Assembly: GCF_900090265.1 (NCBI RefSeq)
Contig: NZ_LT607752.1
Location: forward strand, 3,720,001-3,784,000
Source of the DNA: Micromonospora rifamycinica
GTDB lineage: Bacteria; Actinomycetota; Actinomycetes; Mycobacteriales; Micromonosporaceae
DNA: 64,000 nucleotides
Direction of reading: 5' to 3'
Shown: piece after piece, positions 54,995 to 63,331 of the stretch
Layout of the letters: every line of letters begins with the position of its first letter
Position numbering within the stretch: position 1 is the first letter of the stretch
The notes under the pieces: generated by a model
What the model saw: the letters and a program-made list of their open reading frames with translations, nothing else
Database searches by the model: none
Told to the model about the DNA's origin: nothing
Position numbers and translations under genes: made by a program

Positions 54995-56307
54995 GAGGTG
55001 GTCACCACCCGCAGGTCCTCGCTGAGGCCGTCCCCGCTGACCTCCACCATCCCCTTGGCGAACATGCCGGTGGTGACGGCGACGAGCCGGCCGTCGGTCA
55101 GTTGCAGGGCGTAACCACCCTCGCTGAGGGCCACCAGCGCGCCGACCGGTACGGCGAGCACGCCCGACCGCGTCTCACCGGCCAGGTCGACCTGCACGTC
55201 GGCGGCGTCGATCCCGGCCAGGTCGTCGTCCACGGTCACCGTCACCGCCCGCTTCGGTGCGGCCCCGCCCGGGCCGGCCGCCTCGCCGTCCTGCTGCACC
55301 GTCGTGCTGACGGCGGAGACCGAGCCGTCCACCGTCTCGTCCCCGGGCAGCGTCACCGTCACCTGGTCGCCCCGCTGGATCGTGCCGGCCTCGGTGGCCC
55401 CGGCCAGCACGGTGATCACCTTCGCGGTGGGCGTGACGGTCAGCAACGGCGTGGCGGCGTCGTCCCCCCGCAGGGCGGTGACGCTGTCCACCCGTACCGC
55501 GCCGGGCAGCACGGCGACGTCACCGACCGCGATCCGGCCGGTCACCGGCAGCTCGGCGTCCCGCTGCCAGCGTTTGACGGCCCGGATCAACGATCCGGTC
55601 AGGACGCCGTCCCCCTTGCGGACGACGACCGTGGGCCGGCCCGTCGCCGCCGTGCCGCCCACGGTCGGCGTGGCGTCCGCCGCCGGACCGCCCGCCCCGG
55701 ACGCCGGCCTCCCCGACCCCGCCGTCGACTTCCCCGACGGTGCCGTCGATTTCCCCGCCCCCGCCCCCGACGCCGGCTTCTCCGGCGGTGCCGTCGGCTT
55801 TCCCGGCGCGGCGGGACGGTGGACCTTCTCCCCCGGAGCGGGCTGGCTGCCGATCTCGTAGCCCAGCGCCTTGAGGTTCGTCGCGACGATCCGCACGTCG
55901 CGGCCCACCGTGCCGGGCTCGGCCAGATCGCGGTAGAACGGCATGCCGCCGTAGAACAGCGGCACCGGTTGGTCGTCGACCCGGTAGAGCTGCCGGCCCC
56001 GGCTGACCGTCGTCCCGGCCTCCGGCAGCCAGGTGACCGTCCCGCTCCGGCCGCCCTTCACCGGTGCCGCCCGGCCGTAGCCGAGGGTGCCGGTCAGTGA
56101 CACGGTGGCGGAGAGGTCGGTCCGGACGACGGCCACGGTCTCCACCGCGACCGGCGGACGCGTCGACGATTCCGGCGGGACACGGTGGACGGCCCAGACG
56201 ACCCCGGCCCCGACGGCCGACACCATCAGGACCAGCACCGCCGGGACGACGACCCGTCGGCCGATGCGGCGTCGGGGGCTCTGCGCTGGTGGCTGTTCTG
56301 CTGACAC
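54991..56307 (-). CDS. HlyD-like membrane-fusion protein with peptidoglycan-binding-type insert
   Basis: A 438-residue protein with one N-terminal transmembrane helix ([22 protein letters not shown]). The fusion-protein barrel follows ([51 protein letters not shown]). A PG-binding-like segment is split around a low-complexity Pro/Lys/Ser/Gly linker (about residues 165-215): [11 protein letters not shown] before it and [22 protein letters not shown] after. The C-terminal barrel strands end the protein. It is the partner of the MacB-type permease and ATPase. The GTG at 56307 is my choice from domain content; no ribosome-binding site is clear. Confidence 0.83.
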   Translation of the reverse strand: MSAEQPPAQSPRRRIGRRVVVPAVLVLMVSAVGAGVVWAVHRVPPESSTRPPVAVETVAVVRTDLSATVSLTGTLGYGRAAPVKGGRSGTVTWLPEAGTTVSRGRQLYRVDDQPVPLFYGGMPFYRDLAEPGTVGRDVRIVATNLKALGYEIGSQPAPGEKVHRPAAPGKPTAPPEKPASGAGAGKSTAPSGKSTAGSGRPASGAGGPAADATPTVGGTAATGRPTVVVRKGDGVLTGSLIRAVKRWQRDAELPVTGRIAVGDVAVLPGAVRVDSVTALRGDDAATPLLTVTPTAKVITVLAGATEAGTIQRGDQVTVTLPGDETVDGSVSAVSTTVQQDGEAAGPGGAAPKRAVTVTVDDDLAGIDAADVQVDLAGETRSGVLAVPVGALVALSEGGYALQLTDGRLVAVTTGMFAKGMVEVSGDGLSEDLRVVTTS

Positions 56308-56330
56308 GCCGACAGCGTGGCCGGAGTTCT

Positions 56331-56371
56331 TCAGGAACCTGTCAGGATTCCGGATCCACACAGGTTCCTGA
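56331..56371. promoter_or_regulatory. 12-bp inverted repeat in the exporter/lipoprotein divergent promoter
   Basis: Arms TCAGGAACCTGT (56331-56342) and ACAGGTTCCTGA (56360-56371) are exact complements 17 bp apart, with an extra half-site AACCTGA at 56384-56390. It fills the 88-bp gap between two divergent genes, so one regulator could control both. Confidence 0.7.
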
Positions 56372-56395
56372 CATCGCGCCACGAACCTGACCCGC

Positions 56396-56980
56396 ATGTC
56401 GAACTCGCTCGTCACCAGGACCCGTCGCCTCGCCGTGCCCCTGCTCGTGGCCGGCTTCCTGCTCGGGGGCTGCTCCACCGGGGACGGCGACGACCGCTCC
56501 GGCGGCCCACCGGCCGACGGTTCCGGGGTCGCCTCGCTGCGCAGCCCGGCCGCCACCTCGGGCGCACCGGCCCGTTCCGTCGAGGACCAGCGCCCGCTGA
56601 TCCGCCTCGACGCGACCACCGACGAGATCGAGGCGCTGCGGAAGGTGTGGAGCGAGTGCGTGGCGCGGGAGGGCGGTCCCGGCTACCCCGACGGCCGCAG
56701 CGTCATCTGGCGGGAGAGCCAGCACGACCCGAAGGCGAAGCTGGTACGGGCGGCGTGCCGCGCCCAGGAACCGGAGTTCTTCGAGGAACGCCAGAAGCGT
56801 ACGGACAACGCCACCTTCCGCGACAACCAGCGCCAGTGGTATGAGTGCGCCAAGAAGGCTGGTTACCGGCTCACCACGCCCGACGAGGACGGCGAGTTCG
56901 GCATCACCGAGGTCGGCCCGAACGGTGACTTCCAGTCGCCGAAGATGACGGCGTGCCGCCGGGAGGCGTTCAGTCGATAG
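56396..56980 (+). CDS. Uncharacterised lipoprotein
   Basis: A 194-residue exported lipoprotein. The N-terminal RTRR, hydrophobic core and lipobox FLLGGC (Cys near 26) are clear. The mature part has a Ser/Pro/Gly-rich stretch, then a helical domain with conserved-looking Cys in WSECVAREGGPG, RAACRAQEP, WYECAKKAG and MTACRRE, two possible disulfide pairs. I recognise no family. It is divergent from the MacB-type exporter operon with a shared inverted repeat, so a role as its accessory or sensor is plausible. Confidence 0.75.
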   Translation: MSNSLVTRTRRLAVPLLVAGFLLGGCSTGDGDDRSGGPPADGSGVASLRSPAATSGAPARSVEDQRPLIRLDATTDEIEALRKVWSECVAREGGPGYPDGRSVIWRESQHDPKAKLVRAACRAQEPEFFEERQKRTDNATFRDNQRQWYECAKKAGYRLTTPDEDGEFGITEVGPNGDFQSPKMTACRREAFSR

Positions 56981-57028
56981 CACCGGCCGCCGGTGAGTAG
57001 GGCCGGGCACCCCGGGTATCCCGCGCCC

Positions 57029-57580
57029 ATGGCGCGGTACACGAAACCCGAGCTGCGGGAACAGCTGAAGGAAGAGATCAGGGCGGGCGACCGGGGCGGC
57101 CGGCCGGGCCAGTGGTCGGCGCGCAAGTCGCAGTTGCTGACCAGGGAGTACCAGCAGCGCGGCGGTGGTTACCAGGGGCCACGCGACGATCGCCAGCAGT
57201 CCCTGCGGCGGTGGGGCGAGCAGAAGTGGCGGACCAGACAGGGCACCACCCGCGCCCGCCACGACGGTGAGACCGACCGTTACCTGCCCGACCGGGCCTG
57301 GAACCGGCTCACCCCGCAGCAGCGACGCGCGACCGACGCCAAGAAGCGCCGGGGTTCGAGATCCGGCCGGCAGTACGTCGCCAACACCGGGCCGGCCAGC
57401 CGCGCCCGCCGGGCCGCCGGACCGGCCGGGTCGCTCACCGAGCTGCCCGTCGCCGAGGCCGTCCGGCACGTCCGCGATCTGGACACCGCCCAGCTCAGGG
57501 CGGCACTGCGCGCCGAGCGCGGCGGCAAGGGGCGCAAGACGCTGATCCGCCGGTTGGAGTCCGCCCTCGCCCGCCGCTGA
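57029..57580 (+). CDS. DUF5872-like small basic protein
   Basis: A 183-residue, very basic soluble protein. The N-terminal half (ARYTKPELREQLKEEIRAGDRGGRPGQWSARKSQLLTREY, then QKWRTRQG and PDRAWNRLTPQQRRATDAKKRRGSRSG) resembles the DUF5872-type proteins found in phage and actinobacterial genomes. A C-terminal SAP-like helical segment (LDTAQLRAALRAERGGKGRKTLIRRLE) could bind DNA. The function is unknown. I chose the ATG at 57029; a GTG at 56993 gives 12 more residues. Confidence 0.7.
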   Translation: MARYTKPELREQLKEEIRAGDRGGRPGQWSARKSQLLTREYQQRGGGYQGPRDDRQQSLRRWGEQKWRTRQGTTRARHDGETDRYLPDRAWNRLTPQQRRATDAKKRRGSRSGRQYVANTGPASRARRAAGPAGSLTELPVAEAVRHVRDLDTAQLRAALRAERGGKGRKTLIRRLESALARR

Positions 57581-57614
57581 AACGGCCCGTCCGGCGACCG
57601 GCACGCGGGGTGCC

Positions 57615-57620
57615 TATGCT
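57615..57620 (+). promoter_or_regulatory. Probable -10 of a leaderless promoter
   Basis: TATGCT ends 6 bases before the GTG start of the phosphatase gene, and no ribosome-binding site is present. This fits a leaderless transcript. Confidence 0.5.
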
Positions 57621-57626
57621 CGACGG

Positions 57627-58874
57627 GTGGAGGACAGCGAGCAGGCCGTACTGGCCGAGATGCTGCAATCGGCCGAGGACGCCGCGCCCGTCGAAGCGGT
57701 CGAGGCGGTCACCGGGGCCATCGCCGCGACGTTGCACGCCCTCGGTGTCTCGCTGCTGGTCGCCGATCTCAGCGGCCGGGCGCTGGTCCGGCTGACCCAC
57801 CAGCCGTCCACCGACGGCCCCGGCCGGCTCCAGGGCGACGAGTCCGCCGAGGTGCTGCCCTTCGACGGCGGCCCCTACGAGCAGGCGGTACGACAGCAGG
57901 CCGTCCGGGTGCTGCCCGGTGACGGTCGATGGCGACTGCTCGCCCCCGTGACCGAACGCGGGGAGGCCATCGGCCTGCTGGAGATCGACCTGCCGGACGA
58001 GCCGGACGCCGGGGTGATCGCCCGGGTCACCCGGACCGCGCACACCCTGGCGTTCGTGGTGATCGCCAACCGGCGGCACACCGACCTGTTCGAGTGGGGG
58101 CAGCGCAGCACCCCGTTCACCCTCTCCGCCGAGATCCAACGCCGTCTGCTGCCCGCCGCGTTCACCTGCGAGGCCGGCGCGTTCACCCTCTCCGGCTGGC
58201 TCGAACCGGCCGCGAGCGTCGGCGGTGACACCTTCGACTACAGCGTGGACCGGGACCTGCTGCACGTCGGCGTCACCGACGCGATGGGCCACGGGGTCGC
58301 CAGCGCGTTGACCGCCACCCTCGGGGTGGGCAGCCTGCGCAACACCCGCCGCCGTGGCCTGGGCCTGGTCGAGCAGGCCGACGAGGCCAACCGCGCCATC
58401 GCCGAGCACGCCAACGTCCGGGGCGCGTACGTGACGGCCGTGCTGGGCCGGATCGACCTGCCGACCGGGCGCTGCGAGCTGCTCAACGCCGGGCACGTCC
58501 CGCCGATGCTGGTCCGCGACGGCCGGACCACGACCCTGGACCTGCCGGGCAACTTTCCGCTGGGCATGTTCCCCGAGGCGGGCTTCCGCAGCGGGGAGGT
58601 CCTGCTGCGGCCCGGCGACCGGCTGGTCGTGGTCACCGACGGGATGCGGGAACGCAACGCCGCCGACCTCGACCTGCCCGCCGCCCTGCTCGACATCGCC
58701 GGGCTGCACCCCCGGGAGGCGGTCCGGGCGCTGTCCGACGCGGTGCTGTCCATCGCCGGGCCGGTGCTGGCCGACGACGCCACCCTGCTGATCGTCGACT
58801 GGTACGACGGCCACGGCCCGCGCCGCAGCACCGCCGGGGCCGACACCAGCCGGGCCAGCGCCCCGCCCCGGTGA
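57627..58874 (+). CDS. PP2C/SpoIIE-type serine phosphatase with N-terminal GAF-like region
   Basis: A 415-residue phosphatase. The N-terminal 170 residues resemble a GAF-like sensor (LGVSLLVADLSGRALVRL, RLLAPVTERGEAIGLLEIDLP). The PPM/SpoIIE catalytic domain (about 175-400) has metal-binding Asp residues in SVGGDTFDYS, GVTDAMGHGVAS and LVVVTDGMRE and the closing DDATLLIVDW. Such enzymes dephosphorylate anti-sigma-factor antagonists. It converges on a STAS-domain antagonist gene only 6 bp away, which suggests that the two belong to one partner-switching system. Confidence 0.88.
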   Translation: MEDSEQAVLAEMLQSAEDAAPVEAVEAVTGAIAATLHALGVSLLVADLSGRALVRLTHQPSTDGPGRLQGDESAEVLPFDGGPYEQAVRQQAVRVLPGDGRWRLLAPVTERGEAIGLLEIDLPDEPDAGVIARVTRTAHTLAFVVIANRRHTDLFEWGQRSTPFTLSAEIQRRLLPAAFTCEAGAFTLSGWLEPAASVGGDTFDYSVDRDLLHVGVTDAMGHGVASALTATLGVGSLRNTRRRGLGLVEQADEANRAIAEHANVRGAYVTAVLGRIDLPTGRCELLNAGHVPPMLVRDGRTTTLDLPGNFPLGMFPEAGFRSGEVLLRPGDRLVVVTDGMRERNAADLDLPAALLDIAGLHPREAVRALSDAVLSIAGPVLADDATLLIVDWYDGHGPRRSTAGADTSRASAPPR

Positions 58875-58880
58875 GGTGCC

Positions 58881-59228
58881 CTACGAAGCGGATGCCGCCC
58901 GCTCGGCGTCCCGTACCGTGTCGTAGATGCCGATGACCTGGTCGACCGAGGTGATCGACAGCACCGTGCGGACCGACCGGCGGACCCCGGCCAACCCGAG
59001 CCAGCCGTTGCGCTCCCGCAGGTCCCGGTAGGCGACCACGAGCGCGCCGAGGCCGCTGGAGTCCATGAACCCGACGCCGGCCAGGTCGACCACCACCACC
59101 CGGTTCCCGCCCTCGACCACCTCGCGTAACCGTTCCCGTAACTGTGGTGTGGTGCTCATGTCCAGGTCACCGGCGATCTCCACCACCGTGCCGGCGCCCT
59201 GTTGCCGGGTCGACATCGTGAACTCCAT
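58881..59228 (-). CDS. STAS-domain anti-sigma-factor antagonist
   Basis: A 115-residue SpoIIAA/RsbV-type protein. The STAS core includes VVEIAGDLDMSTTPQLRERL and the phosphorylation loop VVVVDLAGVGFMDSSGLGALVVAY, with the target Ser in DSSG. When dephosphorylated, such proteins bind the anti-sigma kinase and free the sigma factor. The neighbouring PP2C-type phosphatase would be the matching activator. I chose the ATG at 59228 by domain start; no anti-sigma kinase gene lies nearby. Confidence 0.9.
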   Translation of the reverse strand: MEFTMSTRQQGAGTVVEIAGDLDMSTTPQLRERLREVVEGGNRVVVVDLAGVGFMDSSGLGALVVAYRDLRERNGWLGLAGVRRSVRTVLSITSVDQVIGIYDTVRDAERAASAS

Positions 59229-59684
59229 GTGACCCCCCCATCTGGCGTACCGATACGTCCGGGTGACGCAGCATGCCGTACCCACGGTGCCAGATCCCGC
59301 CGTGGAGCGCGCGGCGACGGGCGGGCCGACGCCCGGGGGTGCGGTGCCCGGCCCCGGCGGACGGCGGCCCGACGCGCTGCCGACGGCGGCCCGACGGGTG
59401 ACGGCGGCGGCCCGACGGGTGACGGCGGCCCGACTGGTGCCGGCGGCCCGACGGGTGACGGCGGCGTCCCGACGAGTGGCGTAAGGAACGGGCCGTCGGC
59501 TCCTACGACTGTCGTGAGCTGCGCGATCGTCCGGCGAAAACTGCGCCGGGCTTGCCGCGCAAACATGCACATAACTCACATGCGTGTCTTGACCAGCGAC
59601 TGATCGTCGGTACGGTCCATCTCACGTGACGCGATTTCCCCCGATGTGGACGTCACAGCTGGTCCTTCGATCGGAAGGCGATAC
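59229..59684. other. 456-bp intergenic stretch with a GC-rich repeat
   Basis: Divergent promoter space between the STAS gene and the secreted beta-propeller gene. It contains the 18-bp tandem repeat at 59367-59480 and an AT-richer part (59560-59640) likely to hold the forward promoter. Open frames through the repeat give only low-complexity Pro/Val/Gly or Arg/Ala strings and are not accepted as genes. Confidence 0.6.
59367..59480. repeat. 18-bp degenerate tandem repeat
   Basis: A unit around CCCGACGGGTGACGGCGG recurs with 18-bp period at 59411, 59429 and 59447, with further diverged copies on both sides (one offset by an extra CGG). About five to six copies. Confidence 0.8.
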
Positions 59685-62234
59685 ATGACAAATCCCTCAT
59701 CCCCCAGGGTCCGCCGGGGTCGGCGGTCCCTCGGCCTGATAGCCGCCGGGCTGCTCCTGGTCGGCGCGGTCCCCGGCACGGCCTCGGCCGCGGAGCCCGA
59801 CCCGCGCGTCGGCCTCGGCGCGGGCTGGCTCGACGCCCAGTCCGCGATCAGCAACCTGGAGCAGGTGGCGCACCGCGACAAGCCGGCCGGGTTCGTCGAC
59901 CCGACCAACCCGGGCAACGGCGGGTACTACAACTCGGACCTCGCCTTCGGCGGCCGGTACGTCTTCCAGGGCAACTACAACGGGTTCACCGTCACCGACG
60001 TGGCCGACCCGGCCGAACCGACGCTGGTCACCAGCGTGGTGTGCCCGGGCGGGCAGGGTGACCTCTCCGTCCACGGCAACCTGCTCTTCATGTCGGTCGA
60101 GGAGACCCGCGGCCGGGTCGACTGCGGCACCAACCCCAACGTCGGCACCCGGTTCCAGGGCGTCCGGGTCTTCGACATCACCGATGTGCGCAACCCGACG
60201 CAGGTGGCAGCCGTACAGCTCTGCCGTGGCTCGCACACGCACACGGTGGTGACCGACCCCCGCGACGCCGCCAACATCTACGTCTACGTCTCCGGCACCA
60301 CCTCGGTCCGCCCGGCGACCACGATGGAGGGTTGCAACAACAACGCCGCCGACGGGGAGAACCCGTCGCGGTGGCGGATCGACGTCATCAAGGTGCCGCT
60401 GGCGGCTCCGCAGGACGCCGCCGTGGTGAACCAGCCGAGGCTGTTCCAGGATCCCGTCACCGGTCGGGTCGACGGGCTCCAGAACGGCCCGGTGACGCCC
60501 CGCCACCCGTCCGGGTCCACCTGGTCGCCGACGCCGAACACCAACGCCTGCCACGACATCACCGCGTACCCCGAGATCGGGCTGGCGGCCGGCGCGTGCC
60601 AGGGCAACGGCATCCTGATCGACATCTCGGATCCGGCGAACCCGAAACGGATCGACGAGGTGGCCGACCCGAACTTCGCGTACTGGCACTCGGCGACGTT
60701 CAACAACGACGGCACCAAGGTGATCTTCACCGACGAGTGGGGCGGTGGCAGCGGGGCACGTTGCCGGGACACCGACCTGCCGCAGTGGGGCGCCAACGCC
60801 ATCTTCGACGTCGTCGACCGGAAGCTGACCTTCGCCAGCTACTACAAGCTGCCGGTGCCGCAGTCGCTCCAGGAGAACTGCGTCGCGCACAACGGCTCGC
60901 TGATCCCGGTGCCCGGCCGCGACGTCATGGTGCAGGCCTGGTACCAGGGCGGCATCTCGGTGTTCGACTTCACCGACTCGAAGCACCCGCGCGAGATCGC
61001 GTACTTCGACCGGGGGCCGGTCAGCCCGACCTCGCTCGTGCTGGGCGGCTTCTGGTCGGCGTACTGGTACAACGGCAACCTCTACGGCAACGAGATCGCC
61101 CGTGGCCTCGACGTGTTCGCGCTGACCCCCAGCGCACACCTGTCGGCGGCCGAGATCGAGGCCGCCGCCCAGGTGAAGCTGGCCGGGTTCAACGCCCAGG
61201 GCCAGCCCAGGATCACCTGGACGCCGAGTTTCGCGCTCGCCCGCGCGTACCTCGACCAGCTCGTCCGGGCCGGTGCGATCGACCCGGCGCTGAGCATCGA
61301 GGTCGACACGGTCCTGCGCCGGGCCGGCGAGTTCGCCGCCGCCGGCAGGCGGTTCGCCGCCGAGGAGCAGCTGCGGACGCTGGCCGACAGGCTGGACACC
61401 GCACCGCACCGGACGCTCCGACAGGCCCTGGTGGACCTGGCGGACACCTTCAACCCCCGGGTCGCGGCCACGGTCGGCCCGGCCGAGCCGACCGGTAGCA
61501 ACGGCTGGTACACCGGTCCCGTCACGCTCACCCTGACCGGCCTGCCCGCCGGCCTCTGGACCGGCCAGTACTCCGTCGACGACGGCGTGACCTGGGTGGA
61601 CGTGCCGGCCAGCGGGGTCGCGACGATCGACGCCGAGGTCAAGGGCACGGTGCGGTACCGGGCGGTCGACGGCGCCGGCAACACCTCCCGGGAGGGCAGC
61701 CGGTGGCTCAAGATCGACCGGACCGCGCCCGACGTGCAGGTGTCCGGGCTGACCGGAGGGACGTCGTACGGTGACTCCGGCACGGTGACGGTGGACTGGA
61801 CGGTCACCGACGGCGGCGCCGGGCCGGGGATCAACCCGGACAGCGCACTGCTGGACGGCAAGCGGGTGGCCCGGGGGGCGACGGTCGCCCTGTCCAGCCT
61901 CCCGCTGGGCGGTCACACCCTGGTGGTGACCGCGAAGGACAAGGCCGGTAACACCACCACCCGGTCCGTCGCGTTCACCACCACGACGTCGTTCGCCGAC
62001 CTCCAGGCGCTCGTCGACGGTTACCGGGCCGCCGGAACCGTCAGCGCGGGCAACGCCGACAAGCTGACCACCAGCCTCGGCAAGGCCGGCGTGGCGGCCT
62101 CCGCAGGCCAGCCGGCGGAGGCGGTCGGGCACCTGACCACCTTCCTCGACCAGGCCCGCGCGCTGAACGCCGTCGGGGCGCGCACCCTGCTGGTCCGCGA
62201 CGCCCAGGCGCTGATCGACCAGTTCGACAGGTGA
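59685..62234 (+). CDS. Secreted LVIVD-repeat beta-propeller protein with C-terminal Ig-like domain
   Basis: An 849-residue exported protein. The Arg-rich signal peptide ends at TASAAEPD (near residue 36). LVIVD-type propeller repeats follow: FTVTDVADPAEPTLV, VRVFDITDVRNPTQV, ILIDISDPANPKRI and ISVFDFTDSKHPREI. It has the motifs HTHTVVTD and HSATFNNDGTKVIFTDEWGGG. A helical FIVAR-like region (about 490-590), a bacterial Ig-type domain (SVDDGVTWVDVP, RTAPDVQVSGL, VTAKDKAGNTT, about 610-770) and a second helical region complete it. The function is unknown; binding or cell-surface scaffolding is possible. GGAAGG lies 6 bases before the ATG. Confidence 0.83.
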   Translation: MTNPSSPRVRRGRRSLGLIAAGLLLVGAVPGTASAAEPDPRVGLGAGWLDAQSAISNLEQVAHRDKPAGFVDPTNPGNGGYYNSDLAFGGRYVFQGNYNGFTVTDVADPAEPTLVTSVVCPGGQGDLSVHGNLLFMSVEETRGRVDCGTNPNVGTRFQGVRVFDITDVRNPTQVAAVQLCRGSHTHTVVTDPRDAANIYVYVSGTTSVRPATTMEGCNNNAADGENPSRWRIDVIKVPLAAPQDAAVVNQPRLFQDPVTGRVDGLQNGPVTPRHPSGSTWSPTPNTNACHDITAYPEIGLAAGACQGNGILIDISDPANPKRIDEVADPNFAYWHSATFNNDGTKVIFTDEWGGGSGARCRDTDLPQWGANAIFDVVDRKLTFASYYKLPVPQSLQENCVAHNGSLIPVPGRDVMVQAWYQGGISVFDFTDSKHPREIAYFDRGPVSPTSLVLGGFWSAYWYNGNLYGNEIARGLDVFALTPSAHLSAAEIEAAAQVKLAGFNAQGQPRITWTPSFALARAYLDQLVRAGAIDPALSIEVDTVLRRAGEFAAAGRRFAAEEQLRTLADRLDTAPHRTLRQALVDLADTFNPRVAATVGPAEPTGSNGWYTGPVTLTLTGLPAGLWTGQYSVDDGVTWVDVPASGVATIDAEVKGTVRYRAVDGAGNTSREGSRWLKIDRTAPDVQVSGLTGGTSYGDSGTVTVDWTVTDGGAGPGINPDSALLDGKRVARGATVALSSLPLGGHTLVVTAKDKAGNTTTRSVAFTTTTSFADLQALVDGYRAAGTVSAGNADKLTTSLGKAGVAASAGQPAEAVGHLTTFLDQARALNAVGARTLLVRDAQALIDQFDR

Positions 62235-62273
62235 GCCGCCCGGCCCGACCGGGCCGCCGGAACCCCTGAACCC

Positions 62274-62304
62274 GGGGCCTGCCCAGCACCGTTGGGCAGG
62301 CCCC
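62274..62304. terminator. Bidirectional terminator
   Basis: A perfect 12-bp stem (62274-62285 with 62293-62304) and a 7-base loop between two convergent genes. Confidence 0.88.
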
Positions 62305-62377
62305 GGCCGTTCCCCGGCCGAGCCGGCCCGGGCCGACGCCGGGGCCCTCGCCGGGCGGGCGCGGGCCCGCGGCCCGG

Positions 62378-63064
62378 TCAGCCGAGCTTGACCAGCATCT
62401 GCTGCATCCGCTGGATCTCGATGCCCTGGTCGGCGTTGACCTCGCGGGCGAACTGGTCGCTGGCCGGTTCGAGCCCGCCACCGGTGGCGTAGAGCTGCTC
62501 CACCATGGACAGCGCGCCCTGGTGGTGACGGATCATCGCGGTCAGGAAGAGCCGGTCGAACTCCGCGCCGCGCGCCTGCCTGAGCTGGTCGAGCTGCGCG
62601 GGGGTGAGCATCCCCGGCATCAGCGCGTCGTGCGCCCCGCCGCCGTGTGCCGCGCCTCCGTGCGGACCGGCGGTCGGCACGCTCCGCTCCGCGAGCCACT
62701 GCCGCATCCGCGCGATCTCGTCGCCCTGCGACACCTCGATCCGCTTGGCGAGCAGCGTCAGGTCCGGGCTGGTGGTCCGCCCGGCCAGCAGCGCGGTCAT
62801 CTCCAGGGCCTGCGTGTGGTGCGGGATCATGCCCTGCACGAACAGGCTGTCGGCCGCGGTGAACCCGGGCGGCGAGAGCTGCGACAGGTCGGTGCCGGAC
62901 AGTTCCCGGGCCGGCTGGCCGGGCGCTCCCGGCTGCACCACCCGCGACGTCGGCGGCTGGTACGCCGGGTCGTCCCGACCCGCCCAGAGGACCGCGCCCA
63001 CCACCGAGCCGAGAACGACGGTGGCGACCACACCGGAAACGACCACGCGACGGGGCAGCGGCAC
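62378..63064 (-). CDS. DUF305-family exported protein
   Basis: A 228-residue protein with an N-terminal membrane anchor or signal (RRVVVSGVVATVVLGSVVGAVLWAG) and a double four-helix DUF305 core. The paired His motifs are MIPHHTQALEM and MIRHHQGALSM. A His/Gly/Ala-rich loop (GPHGGAAHGGGAH) sits between the halves. The family is often linked with metal handling, especially copper; that is inference here. The GTG at 63064 is preceded by GGTAGGTG. Confidence 0.88.
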   Translation of the reverse strand: MPLPRRVVVSGVVATVVLGSVVGAVLWAGRDDPAYQPPTSRVVQPGAPGQPARELSGTDLSQLSPPGFTAADSLFVQGMIPHHTQALEMTALLAGRTTSPDLTLLAKRIEVSQGDEIARMRQWLAERSVPTAGPHGGAAHGGGAHDALMPGMLTPAQLDQLRQARGAEFDRLFLTAMIRHHQGALSMVEQLYATGGGLEPASDQFAREVNADQGIEIQRMQQMLVKLG

Positions 63065-63221
63065 GATTCACCTACCAGTCCGGGCTTGAGCTGCGCATAG
63101 TCCATGGGCATAGTGCCTGAAACGCGGCCCACCCACCAGCCCACGAGCCGGTGCGATCCGGCCCACCCCGGGCCACTTTTGTCACTGCATCGAAAAGTTT
63201 CCCCGAATCGATCAAAAGTGC

Positions 63222-63227
63222 TAGGGT
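63222..63227 (+). promoter_or_regulatory. Possible -10 for the PA14 gene
   Basis: TAGGGT lies about 105 bp before the GTG, 18 bp after a weak TTTCCC. The region also has GAAA-AG-TTTC (63192-63201), a small inverted repeat. Weak evidence. Confidence 0.35.
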
Positions 63228-63331
63228 CTGCGATCAATCTTCGATGTGACGAGTTCCACACCGGAGCACCACCGGAAAACAGTGGCGCGGTCCCTCCCGG
63301 CCGGGCCAGGCCCCACCCACAGGAGGCACCG

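Noticed and set aside
59156-59572. Minus-strand frame with a PPSPVGPP-type repeat
   Set aside because: The repeat is a translation of the 18-bp DNA repeat. The frame runs into the STAS gene in another frame and has no signal or domain.
59697-63071. Minus-strand open frame of 1124 codons
   Set aside because: Shadow of the LVIVD-repeat gene and the DUF305 gene, with low-complexity composition.
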